Shown: positions 52,380-62,185, numbered from the stretch's first letter. The stretch: 64,000 bases of DNA from Bin5 sp965208965 (GCA_965208965.1 OZ242384.1:4464001-4528000); one strand, 5' to 3'. Numbers and translations are program-made. Notes: generated by a model from the letters alone, not told the origin.

Positions 52380-53726
52380 CTACTGACCGACTATTACCGG
52401 GTCACCTGTTCGATATGTCGGGGGGTAGACTACGGTAGCACTGACAGAGTCCTCGCCTTCTTGCTGATACTGGACGACGGTTACGGCAGGGTCGGGGAAC
52501 TGGTGCCACCACTTGGGATCGACGCCTGCCTCTTCAGGCGTGTTGCGGCTGTTAATGGGAAAGGTGATCGTGCCCAGCGCGCCTTCATAGGTGATCTCTT
52601 CCAGGGCGGCGATGATCGCTTGCGCGTCGGTTGACCCCGCTTCGTCAATCGCCTGCGCGATAACGCGAACGGCGTCGTAGGCTGCGAAGGCGTAGGATTC
52701 CGCCCCTTCCTTGCCCGTGCGGGCTTCATACCCGGCTAGAAAACTGTGGGCGGCATCGTTGTACAGCTGAGGGGGCAAACCAATTCGCCGCACGAAGCAG
52801 TAGTTGCCGTCAGGCACATTTGTCCAGAATGCATCACTTTCCAGGGCCACATGATCACACATTGTGGGAACATCCTGCGGTCCTAATCCAGCGTCGGCAG
52901 ACTGCTGAGCGAAATTGTAGGAAGCTTCTCCGGTTGCCAGCGACATGATCAGATCCGGGTCTTCGGCCCTAACCCTCTCGACTATGCCGGCAAAGTCCTG
53001 CGTGCCAATGTCGACTCCAAAGGTGACGGATTCGATCCCTGCTTCGCTCAGCAGCCGCGCAGTATCTTCGGCGGCGGGAATCCCATAGTCGGTGTTCTCA
53101 GTCAACAGGACCACCTTTTCCAGCCTGGCGCCGGCTTCGTCTCGCAGCCACTGCATGAATTTGACGTCAATGGCGGAGACTTCCGAACTGATCGGAGCGA
53201 TCCGAAATACCTGAGGATACTGTACGCTTGTGATTGTGTCGTTCCAGGTATTGGCGAAAACTATCGGAATTCCATAGTCGTGGGCGACCTCCTTGGCAAC
53301 GACGCCAACAGAGCTATGGTAGCCGCCGGCGATGGCTACGACCCCTTCCTGGTTGATCAGTCTCTCGGTCACCGAGGCCCCTCGCTCCGGAAGGCCTTCG
53401 CTGTCTACAACGATCAGCTCGACAGGTCTTCCCAAGAGGCCGCCGCTTGAATTGATCTCTTCAGCGGCTATTATCATCGCGTCGCGCATTGCCTCGCCGC
53501 CCACGACGGAACCGGGGGCGGACAGCGGGACAAGGGCCCCTATTCGAATGGATTCACCGGCCGGTCCCTGAGAACTGTTTTCTTCCGTCGAACTGCTCGC
53601 TTCCGAATCTACTGCAACCGGCTGAATCTCTTTTGTGGGCGGTGAAGCAGGACCGCAACCCACTATCACGAGCGTGATGAGAACCGCTGCAAATGCGCGC
53701 TTGAATCCAAACAGGGCAAATCTCAT
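52380..53726 (-). CDS. Liv-type amino acid-binding lipoprotein 2
   Basis: A 448-residue paralogue of the protein at 49826-51181. Signal peptide with lipobox VIVGC (Cys24), Ser/Glu linker, then the same fold with nearly the same blocks (GGYHSSVGVVAKEVA, ENTDYGIPAAEDT, VDPKWWHQFPDP). GGAGAA precedes the ATG. No permease or ATPase genes are attached, so it probably uses the channel of the neighbouring Liv operon, perhaps with a different ligand preference. Separated from the first copy by the IS3/CRISPR scar region. Confidence 0.92.
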   Translation of the reverse strand: MRFALFGFKRAFAAVLITLVIVGCGPASPPTKEIQPVAVDSEASSSTEENSSQGPAGESIRIGALVPLSAPGSVVGGEAMRDAMIIAAEEINSSGGLLGRPVELIVVDSEGLPERGASVTERLINQEGVVAIAGGYHSSVGVVAKEVAHDYGIPIVFANTWNDTITSVQYPQVFRIAPISSEVSAIDVKFMQWLRDEAGARLEKVVLLTENTDYGIPAAEDTARLLSEAGIESVTFGVDIGTQDFAGIVERVRAEDPDLIMSLATGEASYNFAQQSADAGLGPQDVPTMCDHVALESDAFWTNVPDGNYCFVRRIGLPPQLYNDAAHSFLAGYEARTGKEGAESYAFAAYDAVRVIAQAIDEAGSTDAQAIIAALEEITYEGALGTITFPINSRNTPEEAGVDPKWWHQFPDPAVTVVQYQQEGEDSVSATVVYPPTYRTGDPVIVGQ

Positions 53727-53799
53727 TGTTGTTTCTCCGGTTCTGGGGCGTCGATAGTTCAGGGGCGAGGATAGGGAACCACGATCGGGGAAGGCAACC

Positions 53800-54789
53800 C
53801 TATTGACTCAGATCTTCATGACCAGCTTCTTGCAATTCGTTGGGTGGAGCTTCGGCGTCCGTTCCGTATTTGGGCATACGGCTCAGGATAACCCGATCTC
53901 GCAGCGACGTAGGCAGACGTTCGATCAAGTTTCGAATGACGGCGTCGCGGCCGACAAGATAGCGCGCTTTGGGACGGGAGACGGTAAGGATCATGTCCAC
54001 GATGCGGGCCACTTCACCCGCATCGACGCCTCTCGGTTTATCGAGAGATGCGGAGATCCTCTCCAGCAGGGGGCCATACTTCTCAAATGCCTCAGGCGGG
54101 TACTTTCGCAGCTCCTCTTCCACGTAGGAGTGGGCCTTTTGCCAGATCTCGGTCTTGATTGCGCCCGGCTGGACTGAAACCACTTCGATTCCCCAAGGAT
54201 TTAGCTCGAGCCGCAGCCCGTCAGTCAGCGCTTCCAGGGCAAACTTTGAGGCACTGTATGGCGAGAGAAGTGGTGTCGAACTGAAGCCGGCGATCGAGCT
54301 AATCATCACGATACGGCCCTTGGCCCTCCTCAATGAGGGCATCAGAGACCTGGTGACGGACAAGGGGGCGATCGTGTTTGTCTCCAGAACGCGGCGCAAC
54401 TCAGCCGGGTCGAGATACTCAACGAGGCCGCCCACAGCGATTCCGGCGTTGTTCACCAACCCGTGAAGCCCATCTCCTCCCACCGCTCCGGCAACCGTCC
54501 TCGCGGCCTCTTCGATCTGGTCCGGGTCAGTCACATCCAGCATCAGCGTATGCAGCCTGGGGGATGCATCTTTCTCCAGACGGACGGCGTCAGCCTCTTT
54601 GCGCACAGTCGCGAAAACTTTCCAGCCGGCGCGATCCATCCGAAGGGCGCAGGCGCGGCCGATACCGCTGGAGGCCCCAGTGATCATGACGGTCCTAGTC
54701 TGTCCGTTCCCGGTCTCACCTTTCGCGCTTGTTGTTGCCATTGGAATATTCGCAGGGCTGGAGGGGGCCGTCCACCGCTTCCCGGTCAT
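53800..54789 (-). CDS. Short-chain dehydrogenase/reductase 1
   Basis: A 329-residue classical SDR: cofactor loop TGASSGIGRACALR, NNAGIA, catalytic Ser in MISSIAGF and YSASK. The residue after the second strand (FATVRK) suggests NADP rather than NAD. A C-terminal extension of about 60 residues (RDAVIRNLIERLP) is like retinol-dehydrogenase-type SDRs. The start is unsure: ATG at 54789 and ATG at 54741 are both possible, the latter closer to the family. First of a group of SDR and hydratase genes reading leftward. Confidence 0.87.
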   Translation of the reverse strand: MTGKRWTAPSSPANIPMATTSAKGETGNGQTRTVMITGASSGIGRACALRMDRAGWKVFATVRKEADAVRLEKDASPRLHTLMLDVTDPDQIEEAARTVAGAVGGDGLHGLVNNAGIAVGGLVEYLDPAELRRVLETNTIAPLSVTRSLMPSLRRAKGRIVMISSIAGFSSTPLLSPYSASKFALEALTDGLRLELNPWGIEVVSVQPGAIKTEIWQKAHSYVEEELRKYPPEAFEKYGPLLERISASLDKPRGVDAGEVARIVDMILTVSRPKARYLVGRDAVIRNLIERLPTSLRDRVILSRMPKYGTDAEAPPNELQEAGHEDLSQ

Positions 54790-54865
54790 GTCAGAGTGCA
54801 GGGCCTGACCGAAAGATCACCGTTCCTTGCCTGAAATCCAGTTGTCCTGGTCCTTTCGCAACTGG

Positions 54866-55702
54866 TCAGATTCCCATACCACCGGTCACTTCGAGTACGT
54901 GGCCGGTGATGTATGAAGCAAGGGGCGAAGCGATCAGGACGATTCCTGCAGCCGCCTCCTCTTCCGTAGCGGGCCGTCCGAGAGGGATACGAAGCCCAAT
55001 ATCACTGTCGAGCATCGCGCGTACCTTTTGGGGGATTCCAAGCACGACCTCACGCCCGTCAATCTCGATCGACTCTTCCTGGACCTCTTTGGAACGAGTC
55101 AGACGCGTGTCGATGAAACCAAAGGCGACGGCGTTGCAGCGTATCCCCAGAGGGCCCCACTCCTTGGCGACCGTTTTGGTCAGTCCCACGACCCCCATCT
55201 TGCCGGCGGCGTAGTTTGCCTGCCCAATATTCCCATGCAGTCCTGAGGTCGACGACACATTGACGATGCACCTGTTTCCCAAGCCCGAACCGGACTCAAG
55301 GTCGGCCGCGGCCGCTTCTCGCATATGGGGAGCCGCCGCGCGGATCATTCGGAATGGTGCGGACAGGTGTACTTCCAGGATCGCGTCCCACTGTTCGTCG
55401 GAGATCTTGTGCGCCATCCCGTCCCAGGTGTAGCCGGCATTGTTGACCAGGACGTTCAGGCGCCCAAATCTGTCCACGGCTTCTTGCATCAGCTGTTCAG
55501 GAAAGCCGGCCGCGGTGACATCGCCGGCAAAGGCGACGGCCTGCCCGCCACGCGCCGTTATGGCATGCACTGTTTCCTCGGCCATTCCGTTGTCAAGGTC
55601 GTTTACCACGACGTTCGCGCCGTACTCTGCGAACTGGAGGGCGGCGCTGGCTCCGATTCCCCGACCTGCACCTGTAATGACTACCGTCTGGTTGCTAAAC
55701 AT
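54866..55702 (-). CDS. Short-chain dehydrogenase/reductase 2 (FabG-like)
   Basis: A 278-residue SDR resembling 3-oxoacyl-ACP/CoA reductases: TGAGRGIGASAALQ, NNAGYTWDGMAHK, NVSSTSG and YAAGK, ending VLEVTGGMGI. The family reduces 3-oxoacyl thioesters with NADPH or works in reverse in degradation. The second-strand Asp (VVNDLD) suggests NAD. About 45 bases after the MaoC-like gene, so probably the same operon; together they could carry out hydration and dehydrogenation of an enoyl-CoA. Confidence 0.88.
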   Translation of the reverse strand: MFSNQTVVITGAGRGIGASAALQFAEYGANVVVNDLDNGMAEETVHAITARGGQAVAFAGDVTAAGFPEQLMQEAVDRFGRLNVLVNNAGYTWDGMAHKISDEQWDAILEVHLSAPFRMIRAAAPHMREAAAADLESGSGLGNRCIVNVSSTSGLHGNIGQANYAAGKMGVVGLTKTVAKEWGPLGIRCNAVAFGFIDTRLTRSKEVQEESIEIDGREVVLGIPQKVRAMLDSDIGLRIPLGRPATEEEAAAGIVLIASPLASYITGHVLEVTGGMGI

Positions 55703-55747
55703 GAAATGATGCCGCCGTAACTTGTCAACGCCTTCTCTTCCGCTTTC

Positions 55748-56227
55748 TCAATCTTCAACAAAGTAAAGTCTCGAAACCATTTCGGCAACACAGGTAGGTT
55801 TCTCCACGCCTTCAATCTCAACGGTTACGTTATGAATCATCTGAAGGCCGTTTCCCTTCACTTCCTCAACCGACTGCAACTGCGTAAGGGCGCGAATCCT
55901 GGCGCCTGCAAGCAGCGGGTGGGGAAAGCGAACTCGATTGAGGCCGTAGTTTACGGTGAGGGCCACGCCGGGATAATTTGGCTTGTCCGGCTCAACCATG
56001 CCGGTCAGGTGGGGAATAAGCGAGAGCGTGAAGAAGCCGTGAGCGACCGTCGCGCCAAAAGGCGAATCGCGCGCCGCCCGTGCCTCGTCGACGTGAATCC
56101 ACTGATGATCTCGCGTGGCGTCGGCAAAGTCGTTGATCATTTTCTGCGTAACCGTGAACCAGTTGCCGGGGTTGGTTTCGGCGCCGACCTTCGATTGCAG
56201 ATCTTTGTATGCCGCTTGTCGGGACAT
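55748..56227 (-). CDS. MaoC-like enoyl-CoA hydratase
   Basis: A 159-residue hot-dog-fold protein. DFADATRDHQWIHVDEARA carries the catalytic Asp and His of (R)-specific enoyl-CoA hydratases; GATVAHGFFTLSLIPHL is the second signature. It adds water to trans-2-enoyl-CoA to give (R)-3-hydroxyacyl-CoA. Flanked by two SDR genes on the same strand, with gaps of 31 and 45 bases, which suggests a small acyl-CoA pathway. Substrate length unknown. Confidence 0.9.
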   Translation of the reverse strand: MSRQAAYKDLQSKVGAETNPGNWFTVTQKMINDFADATRDHQWIHVDEARAARDSPFGATVAHGFFTLSLIPHLTGMVEPDKPNYPGVALTVNYGLNRVRFPHPLLAGARIRALTQLQSVEEVKGNGLQMIHNVTVEIEGVEKPTCVAEMVSRLYFVED

Positions 56228-56258
56228 CGTTTTCTCCAGTCAGGTGTCTTTAAGTCTG

Positions 56259-57008
56259 CTACGCGGTCATGCCGCCGTCCAGGTTTATGGCTTGCCCTGT
56301 GACAAAGGAAGATTCGTCTGAACAGAGCCAGACGATCGCTTCCGCGATATCATGGGGCTTGCCAAAGCGGCGCATCGGGATGCGTTCCAGCATTTTTTCC
56401 ACCCTGCGGGTATTGCCGGCGATGAGCGGACCGATCAGTGGCGTGTCGGTGTAGGCGGGACAAACGGCATTCACGCGAATATCGTGACGCGCGACCTCCT
56501 GGGCAGAGACGCGGGTCAGCCCGATGACGGCATGCTTCGAGGCGGTGTATGCGGCCTGGTTGGGGAGTCCTCGTTTACCGGCGATCGATGCCACGTTCAC
56601 AATCGACCCTCCCTTCCCGATCATACGTCTGATCTCTTCCTGCATGCAGTAGAATACACCGTTAAGATTCACCGCAAGAACCCTGTCCCAGCCTTCGTGA
56701 GGGTAGGATTGAATCTGTTCCCAGGGACCGCCTATCCCGGCGTTGTTGGCTGCAAAGTCGAGGCGGTCGAATCGGGATGCGGACTCGTCGAACAGTCGCG
56801 CCACTTGCAGCGGGTCGGAAACGTCGCATCTGACGAACAGGCCTTCAGCGCCGCACTTCTGCACTTCACTTACTGCTTCTGAGCCGCCGTCCGCGTCCAC
56901 GTCGGCAACTATCACCGAAGCGCCGAGCTCAGCGAAGCGCCGCGCGGTCTCGCGCCCTATTCCTGATGCGCCACCGGTCACCAGCGCCACCTTCCCCTCA
57001 AAGTTCAT
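56259..57008 (-). CDS. Short-chain dehydrogenase/reductase 3
   Basis: A 249-residue classical SDR: TGGASGIGRETARRF, Asp after strand two (VADVDADGG, NAD preference), NNAGIGG, VASIAGKRG, YTASKHAV, and C-terminal TGQAINLDGGMTA. All catalytic residues are present. Many functions share this form. It precedes the MaoC-like gene by 31 bases and follows the binding-protein gene by 15 bases, all on the minus strand. Confidence 0.9.
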   Translation of the reverse strand: MNFEGKVALVTGGASGIGRETARRFAELGASVIVADVDADGGSEAVSEVQKCGAEGLFVRCDVSDPLQVARLFDESASRFDRLDFAANNAGIGGPWEQIQSYPHEGWDRVLAVNLNGVFYCMQEEIRRMIGKGGSIVNVASIAGKRGLPNQAAYTASKHAVIGLTRVSAQEVARHDIRVNAVCPAYTDTPLIGPLIAGNTRRVEKMLERIPMRRFGKPHDIAEAIVWLCSDESSFVTGQAINLDGGMTA

Positions 57009-57023
57009 CTAGAATGCTCGCAG

Positions 57024-58433
57024 TCAAGGGTTCGAGTCCTGCGTTGTAGTTGGACTGGGTCGCGTCCCACCAGCCGTGTCCAGTAGAGTTTCGCCCAACT
57101 CGTTGAGTTCGGCAAGAAAGTCGGCGGCCTCCACATGTGCAGCGAACAACTGGACCATCCCCCGATTGAAACTCTGCAAAAAAATGTCGAAACCCGGGTG
57201 CAGCTGCCAGACTGCGGCAGAGGGTACAGCGTCGGCAAAGGGTGCGAGATGGGGAAACTCGCTCTTCCATTCCTCTCTCATCCCGTTCAGGGCAGGCATC
57301 CAACCACCGTCGTTCGGCAGCGAACCGACCACATCAGAGCCGCTCAGAAGGGCAGCCAGTTCAAAGGCTTTCTCCTTTACAGCCGACTTTGAAGAAACGG
57401 CAAAGCAGCTGGTAAACGCCACCGAGGTGTTCAACCCCGCAGGACCTGAAGGCAGCGAGGCTATGCCATAGCGGAAATCAGGAAACTCTGCTTCAAAGTA
57501 TGGAGCGACCCAGTTCCCCTCAATCGTCAGTCCCCCCTTGCCCTTTCCCAGCACCTCTCCGGCCCACTCGTTGTTTGACTCACCTGCGTGACCGGCAAAG
57601 TTATCGCGAAAAATCTGGATGTACCAGTCCAATGCCGCGGCGGCGGCCGCAGAATCCAGTGCCATGGCGCCACTCTCATCGATGATTGTACCACCTGCCC
57701 CGTACAGGAGGGGAAGCCAGCGCGAGAGATCGGGCGCCTCGATGAAACCGAAACGGTTCCGTCCAACGTCCGTTTGCCCGATTGCGGCCGTCCTCAGCGA
57801 GTCCCAATTGGGAGGGGGCGGGTGGCGGGCCGCAGCCAGTCCCTCGCTGTCGAAGACCAACGCCAGCGTACGCACCTCCCGAGGCAGGCAGTAGCGCTCG
57901 GCGGCGGCCTCTTCGCGGGGCCAAAAAAAGGCTTGGGCAAGTCGGGGCGGTAGATCAGCCGGATCGAGGAATCCTTCTTCTGCCGGAGCCAGCAGACCGG
58001 CTGCGGCCAGGTCCGGGAACAGATACGCTGACACCAGGACCAGGTCCGGCGGTTCGTCACCGGCCAGGCGGACGCCAAGCTGCTGGTAATAATCGTCGGA
58101 CGTGGTCAGGTTGACCGAGAGCTCACCGGCGGCAGCCCAGGAGGCGACGCGGCTGCGCAGGGCCTCTGTCACACCTCCCTCCTCGGGGAGGAAAATGTGC
58201 AGCGAAAGCGGCGCTGCATCGGACTCGCCCCCATGCTGAAGAAGCCCAATTTCAGGCAGGCGAGGCCGGGACGGCAGCGCGTCACAACCGTTCAACAGCA
58301 GTGCCAGCAGCAGGAGCCAAATGTTGAACGGGACGCGTCGAGGCAAGGTGTTGCGGCTCGCAGCGCATCTCCGGAGAATGCTTCTGCCTGGCCTTACCTC
58401 ACTGCTGACTGTCAACGAACGCTGAATAGGCAT
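57024..58433 (-). CDS. Extracellular solute-binding lipoprotein
   Basis: A 469-residue family 1 (sugar-type) binding protein. After a basic N-terminal stretch comes a hydrophobic helix with lipobox LLLNGC (Cys50), then the two-lobe fold (GKGGLTIEGNWVAPYF, NTSVAFTSCFAVSS). No permease genes are near, so it must use a distant channel, or it has another role. The N-terminal stretch before the signal helix is long (about 35 residues) and its first codons overlap the gcvH 3' end by 35 bases; a later non-ATG start may be the true one. Confidence 0.85.
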   Translation of the reverse strand: MPIQRSLTVSSEVRPGRSILRRCAASRNTLPRRVPFNIWLLLLALLLNGCDALPSRPRLPEIGLLQHGGESDAAPLSLHIFLPEEGGVTEALRSRVASWAAAGELSVNLTTSDDYYQQLGVRLAGDEPPDLVLVSAYLFPDLAAAGLLAPAEEGFLDPADLPPRLAQAFFWPREEAAAERYCLPREVRTLALVFDSEGLAAARHPPPPNWDSLRTAAIGQTDVGRNRFGFIEAPDLSRWLPLLYGAGGTIIDESGAMALDSAAAAAALDWYIQIFRDNFAGHAGESNNEWAGEVLGKGKGGLTIEGNWVAPYFEAEFPDFRYGIASLPSGPAGLNTSVAFTSCFAVSSKSAVKEKAFELAALLSGSDVVGSLPNDGGWMPALNGMREEWKSEFPHLAPFADAVPSAAVWQLHPGFDIFLQSFNRGMVQLFAAHVEAADFLAELNELGETLLDTAGGTRPSPTTTQDSNP

Positions 58434-58791
58434 CTGCGTCCATCAGTTTGTCAAGCTCTGTCCCGTCTTCGAATTCGATCTTGAGGAACCAGGCGCCGTA
58501 GGGATCCTTGTTCACCAGTTCGGGCGTGTCGTTCAACTCTTCATTGACGGCTGAGACGGAACCGGTTACCGGGGCGATAATGTCCTCCGCCGCTTTGACC
58601 GATTCGACGACGGCGACCGCTTCGCCGGCGGCGACTGCGGTCCCAATTTCGGGCAGCTCGACGAACACTATGTCGCTCATCATGTCCTGGGCGGCGTCAC
58701 TGATTCCGACAACAACCTGGGAATCATCCTGCCTTGCCCATTCGTGCGTGTCGGCGTATTTCAGGTTCGGTTCGTAGTGGTAGGAGGTCAT
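58399..58791 (-). CDS. gcvH: Glycine cleavage system H protein
   Basis: A 130-residue lipoyl carrier. Lys66 in VESVKAAEDI is the lipoylation site; WARQDDSQVVVGISDAAQ is the typical N-terminal part, and NKDPYGAWFLKIE the C-terminal. It shuttles the aminomethyl group between the P and T proteins; no gcvP or gcvT is nearby. The ATG at 58791 follows AAGGGA; the frame runs seven codons further. Its 3' end overlaps the binding-protein gene. Follows ileS by 129 bases on the same strand. Confidence 0.93.
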   Translation of the reverse strand: MTSYHYEPNLKYADTHEWARQDDSQVVVGISDAAQDMMSDIVFVELPEIGTAVAAGEAVAVVESVKAAEDIIAPVTGSVSAVNEELNDTPELVNKDPYGAWFLKIEFEDGTELDKLMDADAYSAFVDSQQ

Positions 58792-58920
58792 TGGGTTATT
58801 CCCTTCATACAAATTGGCACCGGTGTCGTTATGTTCGAATGAGGCTGGTCAGCATTGCGAATCCCGGTTGAACGGATCAAGGCTTCTGCCCGCAAGTGAG
58901 CCGGCACACAAGCCTGTCAC

Positions 58921-61900
58921 TTACAGTTTGTTCAAGCCTATTGTCACTTCCTCATCTCCCAGAGAAAAGGTGACGTTAGCGCTGTCGAAGAGTTCCTCGG
59001 AGCCGGTCGTCAGTTCAAGCTCCACGGTCAGAGTTTCCTCCGCGATGTAGCTCTTATGAACCGACAGGAGACTACCGACGAGCGGTGACTCGGACAACGT
59101 CAGCGCGATGCGGTCACTGATGTCGAGTTCAGAATCCTTTCTGAGCTGCTGAATGCGGCGCACGAGCTCGCGGGCATGGCCCTCCAGTTCAAGCTCGGGG
59201 GTCAAGGTCGTAGAAACTGCCACCAGATAGCCGCCATCCTCGGCGACGGCCAAGCCGGCGCTGGGTGTCCTGCGGACCTCTACGTCCTCCGGTTCAACGG
59301 CGTATTCCTTTCCCTGGTCCTCCACGGTAACGGTTTGACCGGCTTCAAGTCGGGCGGCCAGGTCACGCTGGTCCATCTCCGCGAACCTGCTCCTGATTAC
59401 GGGATAGCCGCGACCATACTTTTGGCCAAGCTGCCTGGGAAGTGGAAAGACGGACACTTCGACGAGTTCGGCCGCTTCACCTGCGAAATCCAACGCCTTG
59501 ACGTTCAGCTCTGAAAGGAGCAGATCTTTCACCCGTTCCAATCCGGCGTTCTCCTGTTCCGAACGGGTGCGAACCACAACCCGTTGTAGCGGCTGGCGCA
59601 CTTTGAGCGACGCGGATTCTCTAGCAGCCCGCCCCAGCGTCGTCACTTTCTGAGCAAGCGCCATGTCGGCATGAAGTTGGTCGTCGATGGCAGAGTCGTC
59701 AAAACGGGGCCATGACGCCAGGTGCACCGAGTCGGGCGCGTCCGGCTCAACGCTTGAGACCAGATTCTGGTAGATCTCCTCCGAAATGAAGGGGATCGCC
59801 GGAGCGAGCAGCTTCGACACCGTAACGAGTGTGTGGCGCAGCGTCGACAGGGCATCTGCGTCGCCGTCCCAAAAACGCCTGCGGTTGAGGCGCACATACC
59901 AGTTGCTGAGTTCGTCGACGAAGTCGGCGATGGGGCGCGTGGCTGCGGTGACGTCGTAGGCTTCGTAGGCGGCGGTCACGTCGCGGACGAGCCGGTTCAG
60001 TTCTGAAAGGAGCCATCGATCCTGGAGCGCAGCCTCCGCGGAAACAGGTGAGCCGTTCAGTTTCCCGCCGTTGCCGCCGCTGACATCCTGCAGATTGGCG
60101 TAGACCACGAAGAAGCTGTAGGTATTCCACAGCGTATTCAGAAAACGGCGCTTTACTTCCGCCACCAGGTTGCCGCTGAACCGGCGGGCGTTCCCGGGTG
60201 GTCCTGCCGTATACATATACCAGCGGGTTGCGTCGGCGCCGTGTTCGGCGAAGACCTGCCATGGGTTGACGACGTTTCCCCGGGACTTGCTCATCTTTGA
60301 GCCGTCTTCGGCCAGAATGTGCCCCAGGCAGATAACGTTTTTGAAGGCCGGCCGGTCAAAGAGCAGTGTGCTGACCGCGTGCAGCGTGTAGAACCAGCCC
60401 CTCGTCTGATCGATCGCTTCGCAGATATAGTCGGCCTGTTTGTAGGTCTCCCACGCTTCCTGGTTTGAGAACGGGTAGTGCCACTGGGCAACGGGCATCG
60501 AACCGCTGTCGAACCAGACGTCGCAAAGTTCGCTGACGCGGCGCATGGTTCCGCCGTCGGGGGCGGTCCAGGTGATGTCGTCCACGTAGGGGCGGTGCAG
60601 GTCCAGGTCGTCCAGGTTGAGGCCGCTCTTTGCGGCGAGTTCGGCTACGCTGCCTATACACTCCGTATGGTCGCTGCCGGGCGCGTCGCTCTTCCAGATC
60701 GGAATCGGCGTTGCCCAGTAGCGATCACGGCCGAGCGCCCAGTCCACATTGTTCTCCAGCCAGCGGCCGAACCGCCCGCCGCGAATATGGTCGGGCACCC
60801 AGTTGATCGTGTCGTTCAGGGCCACCAACCGCTCTTTGAATTCGCTGGTACGCAGGTACCAGGTCTCTTTGGCCCAGTAGATCAGAGGCGTCTCGCAGCG
60901 CCAGCAGAAGGGGTAGGTGTGTTCATAGGTTCCTGCCTTGTAGAGCAGCCCCCGTTCCTCGAGATCCGAGGTTATGTGAGGATCCGCATCTTTGACAAAG
61001 AGACCTGCCCAGGGTGTGACTTCCTGCTTGAACCTGCCGGAGGCGTCCACGGTGTGAAAGACCGGCAAATTGTGCCTCTGCCCTACGGCGAGGTCGTCTG
61101 CGCCAAAGGCCGGCGCAACGTGGACGATACCGGTGCCGTCGGCCGTGCTGACAAAATCGGCGGCGATGACGTAGGCAAACCGCTCCTCTACCGGGGGCCC
61201 GAAGCTGAAGAGCGGCTCATACTCTTTGCCCACCAGGGCAGCGCCCTTCAGTTCGGACAGGACTTCATAGCCCTGCTCGAGAACCGACTCTGCGCGCTCC
61301 TTCGCCACATAGAGATGCGCGCCGGAATTGTCCTTTACTTTCAGGTAGTCGATCTTCTCGCCGACCGCCAAAGCCGCGTTGCCGGGCAGCGTCCAGGGGG
61401 TGGTGGTCCACGCCAGCAGATAGGCGTCATCCTCGCCCTTGACCGCGAACTTGACATAAACGCTGGGGTCGACGGTACCCTCCTGATATCCCAGGGAAAG
61501 TTCATGGCTGCTGAGGGGCGTGCCGCAGCGGGGACAGTAGGGAACGACCTTGTAGCCTTCGAACAGGAGATCCTTGTCCCAGAGCTGCTTGAGTATCCAC
61601 CAGAGTGACTGAACATACTCGTTTTTCATTGTCACGTAGGCGTCTTCGAGGCTTACCCAGAACGCCATTCTCTCGGTCAGGGCCTCCCAATCGCTGAGAT
61701 ACTCCCAGACCGATTCCCTGCACATCTGATTGAACTTGGCGACGCCGTACTCTTCAATCTGCTCTTTGCCGGTGAGGCCGAGCTGCTTTTCGACTTCGAG
61801 CTCCACCGGAAGGCCGTGCGTGTCCCATCCGCCCTTTCGCAACACGTGATAGCCCCGCATTGTTTTGTAGCGGGGAAACATGTCTTTGAACGCCCTCGCC

Positions 61901-62136
61901 AGGACATGATGGATGCCCGGCCGGCCGTTTGCCGTCGGCGGCCCCTCGAAGAAAACGTATTCCGGGCCGCCTTCCCGCTCCTTCATGGAACGCTGGAAGA
62001 CACCCTTTTTCTTCCAGCGTTGCAGAATCTCTTCCTCCATATCGGGGAAGGAGACGCTGGCTGGCACCTCCTTGAAGCTGCCCTGCTGCGCCCTCCTGGT
62101 CGTGGAGGCGGCTGTAGCTGCGGTTGTCCTTGTCAT
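58921..62136 (-). CDS. ileS: Isoleucyl-tRNA synthetase, type 2
   Basis: A 1071-residue class I synthetase charging tRNA-Ile. The size and blocks (KGGWDTHGLPVELEVEK, VVPYCPRCGTPLSSHE) place it with the IleRS2 group, typically less sensitive to mupirocin. The nucleotide signature normally HXGH reads GIHH here (Gly74, His77 in ANGRPGIHHV), the GXHH variant reported in some IleRS2. KMSKS is intact near 611-615. The editing domain is present between. The N-terminus carries about 15 extra Thr/Ala-rich residues. It is co-transcribed behind alaX under a tRNA-Ile T-box, 50 bases downstream of the alaX stop. Confidence 0.95.
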   Translation of the reverse strand: MTRTTAATAASTTRRAQQGSFKEVPASVSFPDMEEEILQRWKKKGVFQRSMKEREGGPEYVFFEGPPTANGRPGIHHVLARAFKDMFPRYKTMRGYHVLRKGGWDTHGLPVELEVEKQLGLTGKEQIEEYGVAKFNQMCRESVWEYLSDWEALTERMAFWVSLEDAYVTMKNEYVQSLWWILKQLWDKDLLFEGYKVVPYCPRCGTPLSSHELSLGYQEGTVDPSVYVKFAVKGEDDAYLLAWTTTPWTLPGNAALAVGEKIDYLKVKDNSGAHLYVAKERAESVLEQGYEVLSELKGAALVGKEYEPLFSFGPPVEERFAYVIAADFVSTADGTGIVHVAPAFGADDLAVGQRHNLPVFHTVDASGRFKQEVTPWAGLFVKDADPHITSDLEERGLLYKAGTYEHTYPFCWRCETPLIYWAKETWYLRTSEFKERLVALNDTINWVPDHIRGGRFGRWLENNVDWALGRDRYWATPIPIWKSDAPGSDHTECIGSVAELAAKSGLNLDDLDLHRPYVDDITWTAPDGGTMRRVSELCDVWFDSGSMPVAQWHYPFSNQEAWETYKQADYICEAIDQTRGWFYTLHAVSTLLFDRPAFKNVICLGHILAEDGSKMSKSRGNVVNPWQVFAEHGADATRWYMYTAGPPGNARRFSGNLVAEVKRRFLNTLWNTYSFFVVYANLQDVSGGNGGKLNGSPVSAEAALQDRWLLSELNRLVRDVTAAYEAYDVTAATRPIADFVDELSNWYVRLNRRRFWDGDADALSTLRHTLVTVSKLLAPAIPFISEEIYQNLVSSVEPDAPDSVHLASWPRFDDSAIDDQLHADMALAQKVTTLGRAARESASLKVRQPLQRVVVRTRSEQENAGLERVKDLLLSELNVKALDFAGEAAELVEVSVFPLPRQLGQKYGRGYPVIRSRFAEMDQRDLAARLEAGQTVTVEDQGKEYAVEPEDVEVRRTPSAGLAVAEDGGYLVAVSTTLTPELELEGHARELVRRIQQLRKDSELDISDRIALTLSESPLVGSLLSVHKSYIAEETLTVELELTTGSEELFDSANVTFSLGDEEVTIGLNKL

Positions 62137-62185
62137 TTCACTACCCCCTATCGATTATGGAGAAGAGGCCGATCCAACCCTGAAG

